A stretch of DNA of 64,000 nucleotides, taken from contig CDMY01000086.1 of assembly GCA_001179505.1 (NCBI GenBank), forward strand, positions 8,147-72,146. The letters are read 5' to 3'. The translations under genes and the position numbers were made by a program. This document shows positions 12,101-24,571 of this stretch, piece after piece. Source of the DNA: Vitrella brassicaformis. Taxonomy: Eukaryota; Sar; Vitrellaceae. The notes under the pieces are model-generated. The model was not told where the DNA came from. It was given only the letters and a program-made list of their open reading frames with translations, and searched no databases. Within the stretch, counting starts at the first letter, position 1. Every line of letters starts with the position of its first letter.

Positions 12101-15100
12101 CTGTCTGGTGTGCACACACAGGTTCGAGAAGGACATAGAGGAGTGGGCATCTGAACGCACACAGACCCTCTGGCGCACACTCAAGTCCGTCATGTACTAC
12201 GAACAGGCCTGCAGAATGCTGGTCAGCACAGCACAGCACAGCACACACACCCTCTCCCCCCTGTGTTGTGTGTGTCACGTCACTGCATTCTCTCTCCCCT
12301 CTGTGTCTTCTGTCTGTAGGCGTGGATGGAGTTGCAGGAGCAGCGGGGCGAGACGGCCCACCTGTGCCACGACCGCAACATGCTCTCCTTCGAGCAGAAC
12401 GACCGGCTCAACTGGACGCTCGTGCCAGTGCAGCCGGACAGCCCCAAGAAGCTGCAGGTCTTCCTGCGGTACTGGGAACGGTGCCGCGAGCGCAGGAAGG
12501 TCCTCGACAACAGGCCCTACGACAACGACCCTGTTGCCAAGGTAAGACGACAGACAGACAGACAATCCTTCTCTCTCTCTGTTGGTGATGGATCCGATCC
12601 CTTCATCTCAGGCCCTGGCCACTCTCCGTTTCCAGTACGTGTTGACGGCCCAGACGCTGGGCGACGACCTCAAGGCCCCTTCGTCCAACCGAGTGGCCAC
12701 GCTGCGTGTGCGTTGCGTGACCGAGATGTGCAAGCGCTACCCCAGCATGCGTGTGGCGGCCATCGAGAGCTGCGACATCCGGCTACCCGGCTCCAACAAG
12801 CCCAAGAGCGTCAAGTGCTCGGTGCTCTACAAGTGGGACGTGGGGCAGCAGAAGCTCGTGAGGGTCTACAGGGTGGTCCTGGGGCTGCTCGAAGGCGCCT
12901 GTGGCGCCAGGTGAGTGTAGGATGACCATAACAGGACACACATGTGCCGCGTGTCTGTCTGGGTGGCTTGTGACAGGAATCCCATTGTCGGCGAGGGCAA
13001 GAGTGAGAACCAGAACCATGCGATCATCTTCACTCGCGGGGAGACCATCCAGGCCATCGACATGAACCAAGAGATGTACCTCGAGGAGGCCCTCAAGCTG
13101 CGGAACCTCCTGCAGGAATTCGCCAAGGACACCAAGATGGCCATTATGGGATTCCGCGAGCACGCCTTCCTCCCCGGCGCAGTCACCCCCTCGTACCTCT
13201 CCAACGTGCAGCAGACGTGCTTCACGGCCTTCGACGCGCGCGCCTTCCACATGCCGATGCGCATCCGGTTCCACTACGGCCACCCTGACGTGTTGGACCG
13301 CTACCTCGTCAAGACGATGGGCGGCATGAGCAGGGGCAGCGCCATCATCAATGTGACGGAGGACGTCTACTGCGGCATGAACTACGTGCAGAGGGGATAC
13401 TCGTCCGCACAAGTCGACTACATCATGGTAAGGAAGGAGACACCCAACATCACAACACGACTACGGCCACTCACATGGATGGATGGATGCCCCCCATCTG
13501 TCGCTCTAATTTCGTGTGTGTGCAGTGTTCCAAGGGCTGGCCGAACGACCTCGATCAGGTGGTGGCGTTTATGCGGAAGATAGCCACAGGCAGCGCCGAG
13601 GCGCAGGCGGCCAGCCGGGACGCCTACAGGATGGCCTACGGGATGGACTTCTTCCGCCTCTTGTCGCTCTTCGTGGCCTTCCCGGGGTGGAACATCCTCA
13701 ACCCGCTGGTCTTCCTGTCCATCTGGCTCTTTATGTATGGTCGCATAGTGCTCTCCGCCTTCTCATGTAAGCGACCGACCGAGCAACGACGAGAGAGACA
13801 CATCGATGGGATGGGTATGTGTGTGGGTGTGTGTCCAGCTGCGATACCTGTGCTGCTGCAGCCCTTCCTGGTGTCGGAGGAGCTCAATGCCGTCACCATC
13901 ATGGACCGCGTGTGGCTGCTCCTCTTCGCCATCTCGTACCTCAAGTACCCCACACACCAACACACACCACACACAACCACACGACGCCCAGGAATCTCAT
14001 GGACGCGTGTGTGTGTGACCCCGTGCACCACATCAGGTTCGGCGCCATGGTAGCTCTAGAGGAGGGTCTTGCCGGCGGCATCAGACACATGTGGCACCAC
14101 ATACGGGCTCTGTCGCCTCTCCATTACACTTTCACAAGTGCGCCGCGCCCTCTGGCCGACCAGACGGACACAGAGAGACACACGAACGAACAGATGGACA
14201 CCCCCCGACTGACTGACTCTCTGTTGGTGTGCAGTTGGCACGTGGCTGGGCAGCTTTGACGAGACAGTGCTGTTCGGCCGTGCGAAGTACCAGAGTGCCG
14301 GGCGAGGGTTCAACATCAACCACAAGACGTTCGTTCACCTGTGGAAGGCCTACTTCTACTCCCACTTCCAGCTGGCCATGGAGCTGCTCCTGCTGCTCTT
14401 CTACCTACGCGTACGAGTCGAGTGTGCATGCCATGCGTATCGTTTGTCGTCTGTCGAACAATGAATGCCATCCCGCTCCCTCTGTGCGTGTTTGTGTGTG
14501 GTTGCCGATTGATTGCAGTTTCTGCAGGACTTGCAGCCGATGGTGGCCATTCGGTGCTGGTGGTTCATCCTGGTGCCCGTGTCCTTCCTGTATGTGCCGC
14601 ATCTCTACAACCCCATGGGCCTTGCTTGGAGCAGACTCACATCAGACTTCACCGGGTGGTCCAGATGGCTCAGATCGAACGTAATCAGTGCAGTGCCCCC
14701 ATCCATCCATCCACCACACACAACGAATGTGTCTCATGTGTCTCGTGTGTGTGTGTGTGTGTGTGTGGTCAGAACAACCATGACGTCGAGGAGAGCTGGT
14801 ACGCCTGGTGGAAGCAGCAGATGGAGTTCCGCAACGGCGCATCCCCGCTCAACAAGATCATCATCCTTACAAGAGAGCTGCGCTTCCTTCTGCTCGGGCT
14901 CTGCATTGCCAAAGCCGCCAACTGGTGAGCCAGCCGGGCACACGCACACGCACTCCTACACACCTACACACATGAGCCATGGGTGTGGATGCAGGCATTG
15001 GTACCACTTGGTGACCTCCCCTGGTGGCGCAGGATGGTCGTGGGCGTGGGAGAGCATCAGGGATCTCGTTGAGAGGAGCCCACTGCTGGCCCCTGCCGTG

Positions 15101-16606
15101 TTCACGGCGCTGGTGGTTTTGGTCATGGGCCTGTCCACACACAACCAGGACTACCACCCCTCCCTGCACACGCGCAGGGGGCAGATCGGGTTCATGTCGG
15201 GCCTGTCCAACGCAGGCAGCCGGTTCTTCACCCTGCTGACCAGGATCGGCGCCTTCGCCCTCATCGTCTTGTTCCTCTACAACCTGATCACCGACACGAC
15301 TTACCGGTTGTCATTCGGCACTATCGTGGGCGGCATGGTCGCATGCTTGCTGGCCTTCCTCTCCATAACCACCGTCCTGGCCGAGTGTTTCGGCTTCGTC
15401 GAGTGGTCCCCCGTCGTCGAGACGCATCGGTACGCGAGCAGCAGACAGACGCTCATCAGAGCAGCGCAGTGGAGTAGATGTGTGTGTGTCTGCTGTGTGT
15501 TGGGCAGGCTGTGGCATTTCCTGCTGGGGGCGCTGCAGCTGGCCCCTCTGATCGCCCTGGCGGCCCTCAAGTACGTCTTCAACACCAGCGAGCTGCAGAC
15601 CTACTACCTGCTCAACTCGTACGGCGTGGCCCGGAGCCAGCTGCACATGGGGCACGTCCGCAAGATGCTCCAGAAGATCCGCATGGAGCAGAAACACCAC
15701 TCCAAGCCGCAGCAGCACCAGCAGCAGCAACCGGGAACACCAGTCAACAACGCCAGCAACAACAACAACACGCCGGTCCAGACCCCCAAGAGCGACGCCG
15801 GGCGGGAGATGGCTATGGACGGCGTGTGCGACGACCAGCAGAGCGAGTCCCGGATGCAGACCCCCATTGCCATCCGCTACCAGTACTCATCATCATCTCC
15901 CGTGCCGACAGCGATCACCTGTGACTCTGAGGCCGTGCCAGACGTCCCCGATGACCCCCAGGTGCGCACGCCGCTGCCTGACACTGACACGCCGCAGAAC
16001 AACGTCAGCGGCCAGGATGACACCCCCCAGACAGCTGCAGGAGAGCCACAGCTAGCCCCAGACGAGCCGGAGACATACGTCGACCAGCCACAGCCGCGGA
16101 GCCCCGAAGCAGCTGTGGACGCACCTGTTGACGCACCTCCTGAGGCAGATCCTGATGTCGAGACCCAGGCAGCACCAGCACCACCAGCAGAGGGTGGTGG
16201 GATGGTGGTCGAGGACATGTCATTGGTGATCGCAGACCGCGGCGAGGCCGATGGCGCGTGTGTTGACGACCACGACTTGGACCGCCACTCGGTAGCTAGC
16301 AGCATCACCAGTGACGGCGATCTGATGTCCTCAAAGCAGTCCGACATGTTCGGCGATTTGTTTGAGGAGGAGGATGAAGATGAAGATGAGGAGACCCTCC
16401 ACGACCCCGCTGTGCCACCGAACGACGGCCTTGCGCGTGAGAGCCCCGAGGCGTTGGTGGCGGGCATGATTGGTCGCGAGAGGGAGCGGCGTGCTGCGGA
16501 GCGCGCGAGGCAGGAGGAGGCCATCGAGAGGGTCATGCGGGAGGCCCGGGAGCGGCGGGAGAGGGAGGGGCCCGAGTCGGATGAAGAGAGACACTGGTTC
16601 ACATGA
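6146..16606 (+). CDS. 1,3-beta-glucan synthase (callose synthase, FKS/GSL family)
   Basis: A membrane enzyme that polymerises glucose from UDP-glucose into 1,3-beta-glucan. I read about 30 exons summing to roughly 2,700 residues, longer than plant callose synthases (about 1,900). Family landmarks appear in order: the FKS1 domain with ALWKLMWGESANLRHCPE (exon at 7037); an N-terminal membrane block (7650-8970); FGFLWNEVLESWREEDLI (about 9930); SSLFMEMPEAPSVQRM (11670); WASERTQTLWRTLKSVMYYE (12150); GEGKSENQNHAIIFTRGE then IDMNQEMYLEEA (12990-13090); RFHYGHPDVLDR (13267); SAGRGFNINHKTFVHLW (14300); and a C-terminal membrane block to about 15,600. Odd features are low-complexity inserts at about 9315-9840 and 11080-11380 and a Gln/Asp/Glu-rich tail of over 300 residues (15,700-16,606). 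ATG 6146 fits the first exon. In walled alveolates the product would build cyst or cell wall; that role is inferred. Confidence 0.95.
14744..14769 (+). repeat. Intronic (TG)n microsatellite in glucan synthase
   Basis: A (GT)n run ends in gtcag just before the exon starting at about 14,773. One of many sense-strand TG tracts at 3' splice sites in this gene (others near 7,002, 8,388 and 8,590). Confidence 0.9.
15700..16603 (+). repeat. Low-complexity coding tail (CAG/AAC then acidic)
   Basis: The final exon of the glucan synthase begins this tail with CAG and AAC codon runs (poly-Gln, poly-Asn, 15,705-15,770), continues Pro/Asp/Glu-rich, and contains a GAGGATGAAGAT-type acidic run near 16,365-16,395. 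It is in frame with the conserved domain and has no membrane segments, so it should be cytosolic and disordered. Confidence 0.8.
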
Positions 16607-18962
16607 TGACATGACATGAGATGGGGCGGGCGGTGGGTGCTGACTGGGCGGTGAGTGACCTGGGCCTCCTTCATACACACGTGTGGGTGGTGGGTCGCAT
16701 GCCCTGCGTACTCGGTTACCTGGGTTTTGCCTGCGAGCACTGACTGCATGCCGTGTTATGCTGCCGTGGCGTTCGTTCGGCCGTCCGTTGTTTTTGCTCC
16801 TCTCTTCGCTGTTGTAATGCTCGGCCGGCCGGAGTCGGCTCGGCCGCTTTATTTCATTGTGGTATCGTAACGTAGCCTAGCCTCCATCCATCCAGCCATC
16901 CATCCACCCACCTACCATTCCAACCACCCTTCCATCAGTCGCCGTGTTGTAAGATTTAGAAGGCCATGGGATTTTCTTACTGATCGAAGTTTGCGCTGCT
17001 GCTAAGTCGGTTCATGCGTTGCCTTCATGTGTTCATGTGTTCATGTGTTGTGCTGCGCTGCGGACAAGGTCGCCGGTCCTGCGCCAGCCACCCGGCCTCG
17101 CTCATTTGGGTGCTGTGCTTTTCTTACTAAGACACAGACAGAAAACTGGGCTCATGGTGCATGTCGTCATTACTACTGCGTGTGTGTGTGTTGGGTGGGT
17201 GTAATTGCATGTGTGTGTGTGTGTGTGTCTGTGCGTGTCTGTGTGTGTGTGAAGCCCGTAGCTATGCTAGAGCTGTATCGGCCACCATTAACCAAGCAAG
17301 CAACCAAACAAGTGTATGCGTGTTATAATGCTCCTCCCACGTTCGTTGTGTGTGTGCGTGTCATGTCTGTCTGTGTTGTGGTGTCTGTCCTGGGTGTGCT
17401 GACTTGAGGTGTGCCCGCCTCAGGCGAACTTTTTGCATATCACCTACCTGCATCCATCCATACGTACGTATTTCTGCATACATACAAAAGAGAAAAGGGC
17501 GCTGTCACGGCACGGGCTGACAGACACTGACCGATTGAAACAAGTGAATTGCACACAGTCGCATGCATGTTTCCATGTCCTTCTCTCTCTATGTCTGGGT
17601 CTCGGTGTCTCTCTCTGTGTGTCTGCGTATTTTCCTGACTGCTTGTATGATGGGGCCCACATGAGTTGCATGCCTGCCTGTGTGTGCTGTGTGTGGTGTG
17701 AACCGACCGACCCCTTTCGTACACCGCCCGTTTTTTGTAAGGCGTAGGCCTCTCGGCCGATCGACGATTTGATGATGCAGCTCCCTCCCTGTCTGTGTGC
17801 CTGTGTGTGCGCATGTGCATGTGTGGGTGTGTGTTGATTTTGTTCCGTTTCACTTTTTGCGAGCGAGCAGAGCATGCAAGCGGCGCAGCGCAGCGAAAGC
17901 CGGCAGGCCAGGCAGCCAAGCCATTTTGTTAGTCTTATCGTACGGTGTATGTGTGTGTGTGTNNNNNNNNNNNNNNNNNNNNNNNNNNNNNNNNNNNNNN
18001 NNNNNNNNNNNNNNNNNNNNNNNNNNNNNNNNNNNNNNNNNNNNNNNNNNNNNNNNNNNNNNNNNNNNNNNNNNNNNNNNNNNNNNNNNNNNNNNNNNNN
18101 NNNNNNNNNNNNNNNNNNNNNNNNNNNNNNNNNNNNNNNNNNNNNNNNNNNNNNNNNNNNNNNNNNNNNNNNNNNNNNNNNNNNNNNNNNNNNNNNNNNN
18201 NNNNNNNNNNNNNNNNNNNNNNNNNNNNNNNNNNNNNNNNNNNNNNNNNNNNNNNNNNNNNNGGGGGGGGGGAGGGGGCGGGCGTCCGTCCGTCCGTCCG
18301 TCCGTTGAGTCCACAGACGCCCACCCAGCCACCGACCGCCGACACCCTCTCTCTCACACAAGACACGCCACGCCACGCCACGCCATGCCATGTAGATAGC
18401 CACCCACATACAGACAGACAGACCGATGCGTTCGGCCGGCCGGTCTTTCTCTTTTGTCTGCCAGCTTGGCCCCCCGGCTCCTTCCCTTCCCTTCGTGTGT
18501 GTGTGCATCGATCTGTCTCGTGCATGCATGACAATGGCATGGAATGGAATGAGTGACAGCGCTCGGGTGCGCTCGCTGGCTGCCGAATCACCACGAGGGC
18601 ACCCCGGGCCATTTTAACTAAGGTACCTACGTGTGTGCGGTGAAGTGGATGGATAAACTAACCTTGAGGGACGGTGCCGTGTTGTGTGTGAGTGACGCGA
18701 GACAGACAGACAGACAGACGGACGGGCGGACCGGACCATTCATCGGTCGGTCATTGTATGTGTGGTGAATAAATTTCATTACCAGTGAGTGACGCGTACA
18801 CACACAGGTCGGTCGGTCGGCAGAGTGAGCCGGTCCTCACTGGATGGATGTCGCCTCAAAACCAAAACCACGCCAAAACACCAAAATCAATTTGGCAGGT
18901 CAGCTCGTCCACTGAGGTACCCCACCCCACAGTCCCCACCCCACCGCATCCCCGGCACTCGC
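16607..18962. other. Intergenic region with microsatellites and assembly gap
   Basis: About 2.36 kb between two gene 3' ends. It holds CATC repeats (16,885-16,910), long GT tracts (17,185-17,250), and (GACA)n and (CGGT)n tracts near 18,705-18,820. No exon with conserved-looking coding sequence was found. Open frames running across 17,963-18,262 are artefacts of the N run. Confidence 0.7.
17963..18262. other. Assembly gap, 300 N
   Basis: Exactly 300 N, flanked on the left by (GT)n and on the right by a G homopolymer then (GTCC)n. The flanks suggest that a long simple repeat stopped the assembly. The round length may be a placeholder. Confidence 0.95.
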
Positions 18963-20727
18963 TCAGTTGTCGGGCCCTATCTGTTTCTTGATCCACTCGA
19001 TAGTGTGCTCGAAGATCTGCCCACACACAACCATGGCACGCCACACACATACAGCAAACCTATCGACCTCTGCACAAAAACCCACGCCTGGCGTGCAGAG
19101 CGTACCACTTCGTTGCCGGGCTCGTGGTGCAACGCATGCCACCGGTCGGGGAACTCGAGCAGCGTCTTCTCCTGAATGATGACACACACAACCTCACTCA
19201 CAGTCACCACATCACTCACACCGTCGCCTCGCTTCGCTTCGCTTCCTTGTGTGTGATACCTTTGAGGACGCCTCCTTGTGCAGGCGGTATGCGCCGTCAG
19301 GCTCCACGAGAGTGTCGTCAGGGTTGACCAGAATCAGCATCGGGACCGCGACCTTCGCCAGGTCAGCCTCAACCCTGACAGAACACAAACACCCACCTCT
19401 CCCCCTCTCCCTGTGTCTGTCTGCGTGTGTGTCGAGTCGACTCACTTGGCCACGCCAGCAAGATTCTCCTTGGCAAAGCGGGTGCGTATCCTGCAGGCAG
19501 GCAGGCAGGCACGTGACACACATGGTCAGGTCACCAGCCACCCGGCCGGCGCCACAAGAGGCTCACAGCGTTCAAGATCGACTGACTGACTCACCTGCCT
19601 TTGTAGAAGTAGGGGTCGTTCTGCTCCACCTCGCGCTCCTCCGGAAACGGCGACTCCTAAAGAATGCCACGTAATCCAACACAGGCATGAACAAACGCGC
19701 CACCGTCTGCCTGTCTGCCTGTCTGTCTGCCTGCCTGCTGGTCTACCTCTTTCTCGCCAAGGGCCAGGTTGGGCAGGACGGCAGACACCGCCCCCAGGAG
19801 AGGCAGCAAGATGCGATTGATCGGCTTGGCTTTGACCTTCTCCAGACTCAGCATCGGACTCATCAAAATGAGGGCGTCGATGTCGCCCTCGCTGTCCGTC
19901 TGCGTCGTCCGTGTGGCAATCAGGCCGCCCATGCTCATGCCCAGCAATATCAAAGGCAGCCGTCCCTGGGACCTGGTGGACACACACACACAGACAGGAC
20001 GAAAGACTTGCTTGTTTCGGCCGTTGAGTGCGGGCGTGACCGTCCCCCTACTTTGTGCGCTGTCTGACGGTCTTGATGACCAAATGGGCGTCATCAACGA
20101 AGTCGTCAAAGTGCTGGCAGGTCGCCCTGCAATGCACACACACACCCAAAGACACACACACACACAGACGAACGCATGATCCACAGGCCTGGCCTGCAGG
20201 CTCTATCTCGTCAGCTTCAGGGTACTTGTATCCGTGCCATCCCTCCGAGCGGCCGAAGGACTGATGGTCATAGGCGCACAGCGACGCACCAGCCTTGTTG
20301 AACCTGCAGCCGCCCACCCACACGTGCAGTGGCACCATCGTGTGCGGTGGTGTGTGTGCCTCTCTCTCTCTCACTTTTGTGCCCATGAGCCTTCGTATGT
20401 GAGTTTTGGGTGCATCATCCACTCTATGTGGGCGTGGGCAGAGTAGCCATGAAGACCTGCACAGTCAGCAAAGGTCAGCGAGTCAGTCAAGAGACTTGGC
20501 AGCGCAGCGCCTGTCTGTGTCCGGGCATACCAACGACGATGAATTTGGGCTGCTGGACCTCCCACAAAAAGCACGCCAGCGACAGGCCCTGCACACACAC
20601 CCACGCACACCCACGCACAAGTCACAGGGAGGCGGTTTGGTCACTCGATGAAGACCTGCTTGTTTTTGAGGGTTTCTTTCGTCGGGCTGCCGTCATCGGG
20701 GTACGGATCTGCAGATGCCGACGCCAT
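18963..20727 (-). CDS. Alpha/beta hydrolase, monoglyceride lipase-like
   Basis: A serine hydrolase of the lysophospholipase/monoacylglycerol lipase type, expected to release fatty acid from monoacylglycerols or lysolipids. About ten exons run from ATG 20727 (MASASADPYPDDGS) to TGA 18963. Landmarks in order: an oxyanion-type HGYSAHAHIEW strand-loop (about 20,450); FNKAGASLCAYDHQSFGRSEG (about 20,290), like the family's DHrGhGxSeG; nucleophile elbow GMSMGG with catalytic Ser (about 19,930); acid NPDDTLVEPDGA (about 19,330); and catalytic His in DRWHALHHEPG (about 19,130). A complete Ser-Asp-His triad and normal size suggest an active enzyme. No signal peptide is seen, so it is probably cytosolic or membrane-peripheral. 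The first donor (after NKQ) is my choice because it removes an in-frame stop. Confidence 0.85.
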
Positions 20728-21658
20728 CGATAGATGAGAAACTGAGGCAGGTGCCGATGTTCCCTATTCCGGCGCGCCGATCGGTCAGAAATTGTACGAC
20801 ATCGATAGCATTCAAAGTTCCCGGGAATCGTCCACAACATGCAACCGTCACTGTACACACACACAGAGCACCCAAGCCTCAGCGGCCCATCACTGGAACA
20901 AAAATATCGTGCAACTATCCATCCATCCATCCGTCAGTCATCTCTCTCGTATGTCGCTGTGTCGCATCCATCCATCGAAAACACACATGATCTCTCTCCC
21001 CCCCATGACACGTGATGTTGCATTCAAAACTATGTACTCATGGACGGACGGACGGCCTTCGTTCCATCTATCACATCGACTGATGGAATGATGGCCGTTG
21101 GCTACCTCTCACACGTGTATCCCATCTCACCCACAGGCACAGCAGGGCAGTCATGCAAACAACGGACACACAGTCACCACACAAGCCCCCCACCTCTGGC
21201 CATCCGATATGATGCACACGGATGCCCTTCGTTTATTGCCCGAGATGGATGTCGATCACGTTGCATGTGTGTTGCAACATAAGAGCATCGTCGTCGAGCA
21301 CTACACAAAGAAGCCATCCATCTGCAACATATCAGATCAGATCCGTTGCCCCAAGCACATCTGTATTCTCGTCAGCCGTGCTCCTCGGTCTCGACTCCCG
21401 GCAGAGGCGATCGAATGCGCGGAGCCAAGCAGAGGCACGTGGCGGGAGGGACGCCACGTTTCTGCTCGGCCCCGGGCGTTCCATCGGGTCAGCCGGTCAG
21501 CCAAGACGCAGAACAGCAGGAATAGGGGTGGGTAAGTCTCACTTGACCAAGACACGCACGCATCGTCGACACCTGACCAACACACCACACACACACACGG
21601 GCGTGTATGGTGGGTAATGCACCACCCCGCCGCACAGCTCCATCCCTCACCTGATTGA
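20728..21658. other. Intergenic region, 0.9 kb
   Basis: This lies between the start of the hydrolase and the end of the ankyrin gene. It contains CATC repeats near 20,920 and no exon I can support. The bases just upstream of 20,727 presumably hold the hydrolase promoter. Confidence 0.6.
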
Positions 21659-24178
21659 TCATTTCGCCTTAGCCGCCCGGACCTCATCAGCTGCCGTTTT
21701 GAATTCGAAGGCCTCTTTTTGGTAGGTCACGTCCCTGTTCTGCCATGTCTTGAGGTCAAGGAACGCCTCAGCCATGTCCAACTCGGGGTCAGGCTGAGGA
21801 CACACACACAAGGGGGGGACGGGACGCACCATGCATAGTGATGATTGGTCGGTGGACGGACGTCTCTGAGTGTGTCTGTGTCTCGTTGCTTACGAAGTCG
21901 TCGTTCTCTTTGGAGAGGGCCTCTCTGTACTCGTCGGTGATCTCGTCTTCCGCGTTGAAGCCCGTGTCCTCATCCTCCTGGCACAACACAACACGGCCGA
22001 TCGACACGACCAGCATGTGTGTGTGGTGAAGGAATGAGATGGATAGATCACTAAGTAGCTCACTTGCGAGACTTCTAGTGATGTGCCGTCCTCCTCCTCA
22101 AGAGTGATCACTGGCGGCACCTCTCCGGTCTCCAACAAATACTCCGCACGGGCGAAATCCTGATACATGGCAGCATGCCACACACACACAAACGTAAGTG
22201 TGCTGTCTGTCTGTTCATTCTGATCCTGACCTTCCTGGTTGCAATCTCGAGGGCCGTTTCGTCACGAGCCCCCCTGGCATCCTTGTCCGCACCACTCTGA
22301 TACACACAGACACACACACGTGGTGGGTGGGTGAGCTGCGTTGCCCTCCCTCCTTCTTTGTGTCGTGTGCGTGAATGTGGCGGTCTGTCTGTCTGTGCCT
22401 CACGTCGAGCATGAATTTGATCATGTTGAGGTTGCCGGACCGCGCCGCGTCGTGGAGGGGCGTCTCGAACAGGGCGTCACGCGCATTCACCAGCTTCTTG
22501 TCAGCCTGCACCACACACACATGACAAACATCAACTACGTCATGAAGGCCCCTCCTCCATCCCGCAACTCACCCCAATGAGCGTCTTGGCGACGTCCATG
22601 TTGCCGCCGGCCGCTGCGATGTGTAGTGCGGTTGACCAGCCATTGGCGAAGGTGCCCCTCTTGGCGTCTGGCTTGACCTTGCCCTTCCTGCGATTGACCA
22701 TACCATGTCAGCCACACGACACAACAGGCCCACACCATGCCACCTCTGCCCACGGGTCCATGTGGTGTATGGTGAGTCAGTCTTACTTGAGGATCAGGTC
22801 CATGATTTCTGAGGTGCCCTTCGGTCCGGCGGCTGAGTGGATGATGCCGTTGCCCGCCTTGTCACTGTGGCTGGTGTTGGCGCCGGCGTCGATCAGGGCC
22901 TTGACACACGCTGTCCGGCCCTCCTCAACCGCACCCTGACATGACACGCAAGCCAAGCCCCCACACAACGGACGGAGAGGAGAACATCCATCACCAACAG
23001 CTCGTCTCGTTCCCCCCCCATCTCCTCTCTCTCTTGTTCTCACTCACCTGCAGCGGTGTCTTTCCGAATTTGTCCACCGAGTCGAGGTCGCCCCCCTTGC
23101 CGACCATCATCTTGGTCAGCGAGGGATTGCCGCTCTTGGCTGCCGCGTGCAGCACCGTCTCGCCGTTCTCGTTCCTCATCTTCAAAGCCACATCAGCACC
23201 AGGCGCCTTGAGCAACAGGCTCACCGTCTCCTCACGACCCTCGGCACACGCGAAGTGCAGCGGCGTGTTGGAGCCCGCCTCGCTGAAGGACCGGGCGGCC
23301 ACACCGACGCCGTAGTCGAGCAGTGCCTGGACCTTCTTCATGTCAGCTGGTGCCATGGTGGCTGCCGCCCGCTCCCAGGCCTTGTTGAGGACGTCGTCGA
23401 GCGAGACCGCCTCGATCTGCGCGAGGAGCGCCTGCACGGCTGCGGTGTGGCCGTTGCGGGCCGCAAGGTGGAGAGGGGTGAAGCCGAAAGCGTCCTTCAG
23501 GTGAAGGTCGGCGCCTCGCTGAACACACACACACACACACATCAACCACCACCCACAGCCATAGATGTGTGTGTATGGGCAGAGTGCTCCCCCCTCCCTC
23601 CCTCCCTCCCTCCCTCCCTGTGTGTGAGTGCTCACCGGCAGCAGGAACTGGACGGCCTGCATGTTGCCCTCGTTGCACGCCTTGTGCAGTGCCGATTGCC
23701 CCAGGCTGTCGGGCTCGTTGATATCCGCCTCCCCCAGCACAATCATCTCCTTGGCGCTGGCAATGTCGCCGCTGAGGACCTTCTGGTGGAACTCGGGCAG
23801 ATCGCCGTACGGCCCAGTGGTCTTGGCCTCGACCAACTCGCGGATCTTGTCAGCGATCTCGCCGGCGAGCATGGGGTCCTCACGGCCGACCGCGTCAGGG
23901 TCCAGCTCCAGGTTGCTCATCAGCGAGGCGATGTCCTGCGCCTCCGTGGTGGTCAGATCAAACGTGGGGATGCTGTAGCCGAGGTTCTTCTCAATGGTGT
24001 CCTTGACAGGCGTGGCCACGCCATGCAGCCGCGTGGGGTTGGATGATGGGGCGTGCCTGCGGGATGCGGGGGAGGGCGGCACGAAAGCGGGAGCGTTGAT
24101 CTGCCGTCTCAGCTGGAAGGACAGGCAGGGGGTGGCGCTGAGGGAAAAAATCGCCACGATTGCGATAAGCGACTTCAT
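21659..24178 (-). CDS. Ankyrin-repeat protein with bipartite organelle-type presequence
   Basis: About ten exons from ATG 24178 to TGA 21659. The N terminus is a signal-peptide-like stretch (MKSLIAIVAIFSLSATPC) followed by LSFQLRRQ and a Ser/Pro/Arg-rich, acid-poor segment, then HGVATPVKD. A Phe just after the predicted cleavage site followed by such a segment matches the two-part plastid presequences of algae with red secondary plastids. Ankyrin repeats follow, including DSLGQSALHKACNEGNMQAV, GFTPLHLAARNGHTAAV, NTPLHFACAEGREETVSLLL, ETVLHAAAKSGNPSLTKMMV, a divergent GNGIIHSAAG unit, TALHIAAAGGNMDVAKTL and FETPLHDAARSGNLNMIKFM. The C terminus is acidic and ends with a Lys/Ala-rich helix. It probably acts as a protein-binding scaffold, possibly in the plastid. 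It is head-to-head with the NTPase-nuclease gene. Confidence 0.85.
23523..23631. repeat. Intronic (CA)n and (CTCC)n microsatellites
   Basis: One intron of the ankyrin gene holds (CA)n at about 23,523-23,540 and (CCCT)n at about 23,591-23,620. In the sense orientation these read as TG and GGGA tracts. Confidence 0.9.
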
Positions 24179-24571
24179 TTCGCTGACCACCAGGGGGACG
24201 GGTGGGGAGGGGGAGCCCAAAAAAGAGAAGAGAGGGGAAACTGCCTTTTTCGCGAGCCAAGCGCGCAGACGGAGCCGATCGCGCGCTTGGAAAAGAGGGA
24301 CTCATTTCGCTACCAACCGCCCCAGGCTCAACGGGTGTTCCGGCGTCGCCACACATCTTGTGCACATATAGCAATCGTGGTTGTTTCGTGTTGTTCAGGC
24401 ACCGAACACGAAGCCATCGATCGAGCCATCGATGGTGAGCGCAAGAGCGCAAGCAAGACAGCACCACACCTCGGATATGATGTGCCTGTGGATGCATCAA
24501 TCGATCCGCCTGTGTGGTTGTGCTTGTTGCAGCTGCCTCCCTGGCGTTGGCTATGTGGCCTGGCGGCAGCC
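24179..24571. promoter_or_regulatory. Divergent intergenic region between ankyrin gene and NTPase-nuclease gene
   Basis: 393 bp separate the two outward-facing ATGs. An open frame in the plus direction continues through most of it, so the NTPase could start further upstream; I prefer ATG 24572 because a hydrophobic leader follows at once. Confidence 0.4.

Noticed and set aside
15877-16749. 290-codon frame antisense to the glucan synthase tail
   Set aside because: It mirrors the biased codons of the sense Asp/Glu/Pro-rich tail and contains poly-Ser from GAGGATGA runs; the sense frame continues the conserved protein.
17444-18529. Long open frames across the N run on both strands
   Set aside because: They stay open only because N codons are not stops; the flanking sequence is microsatellite.
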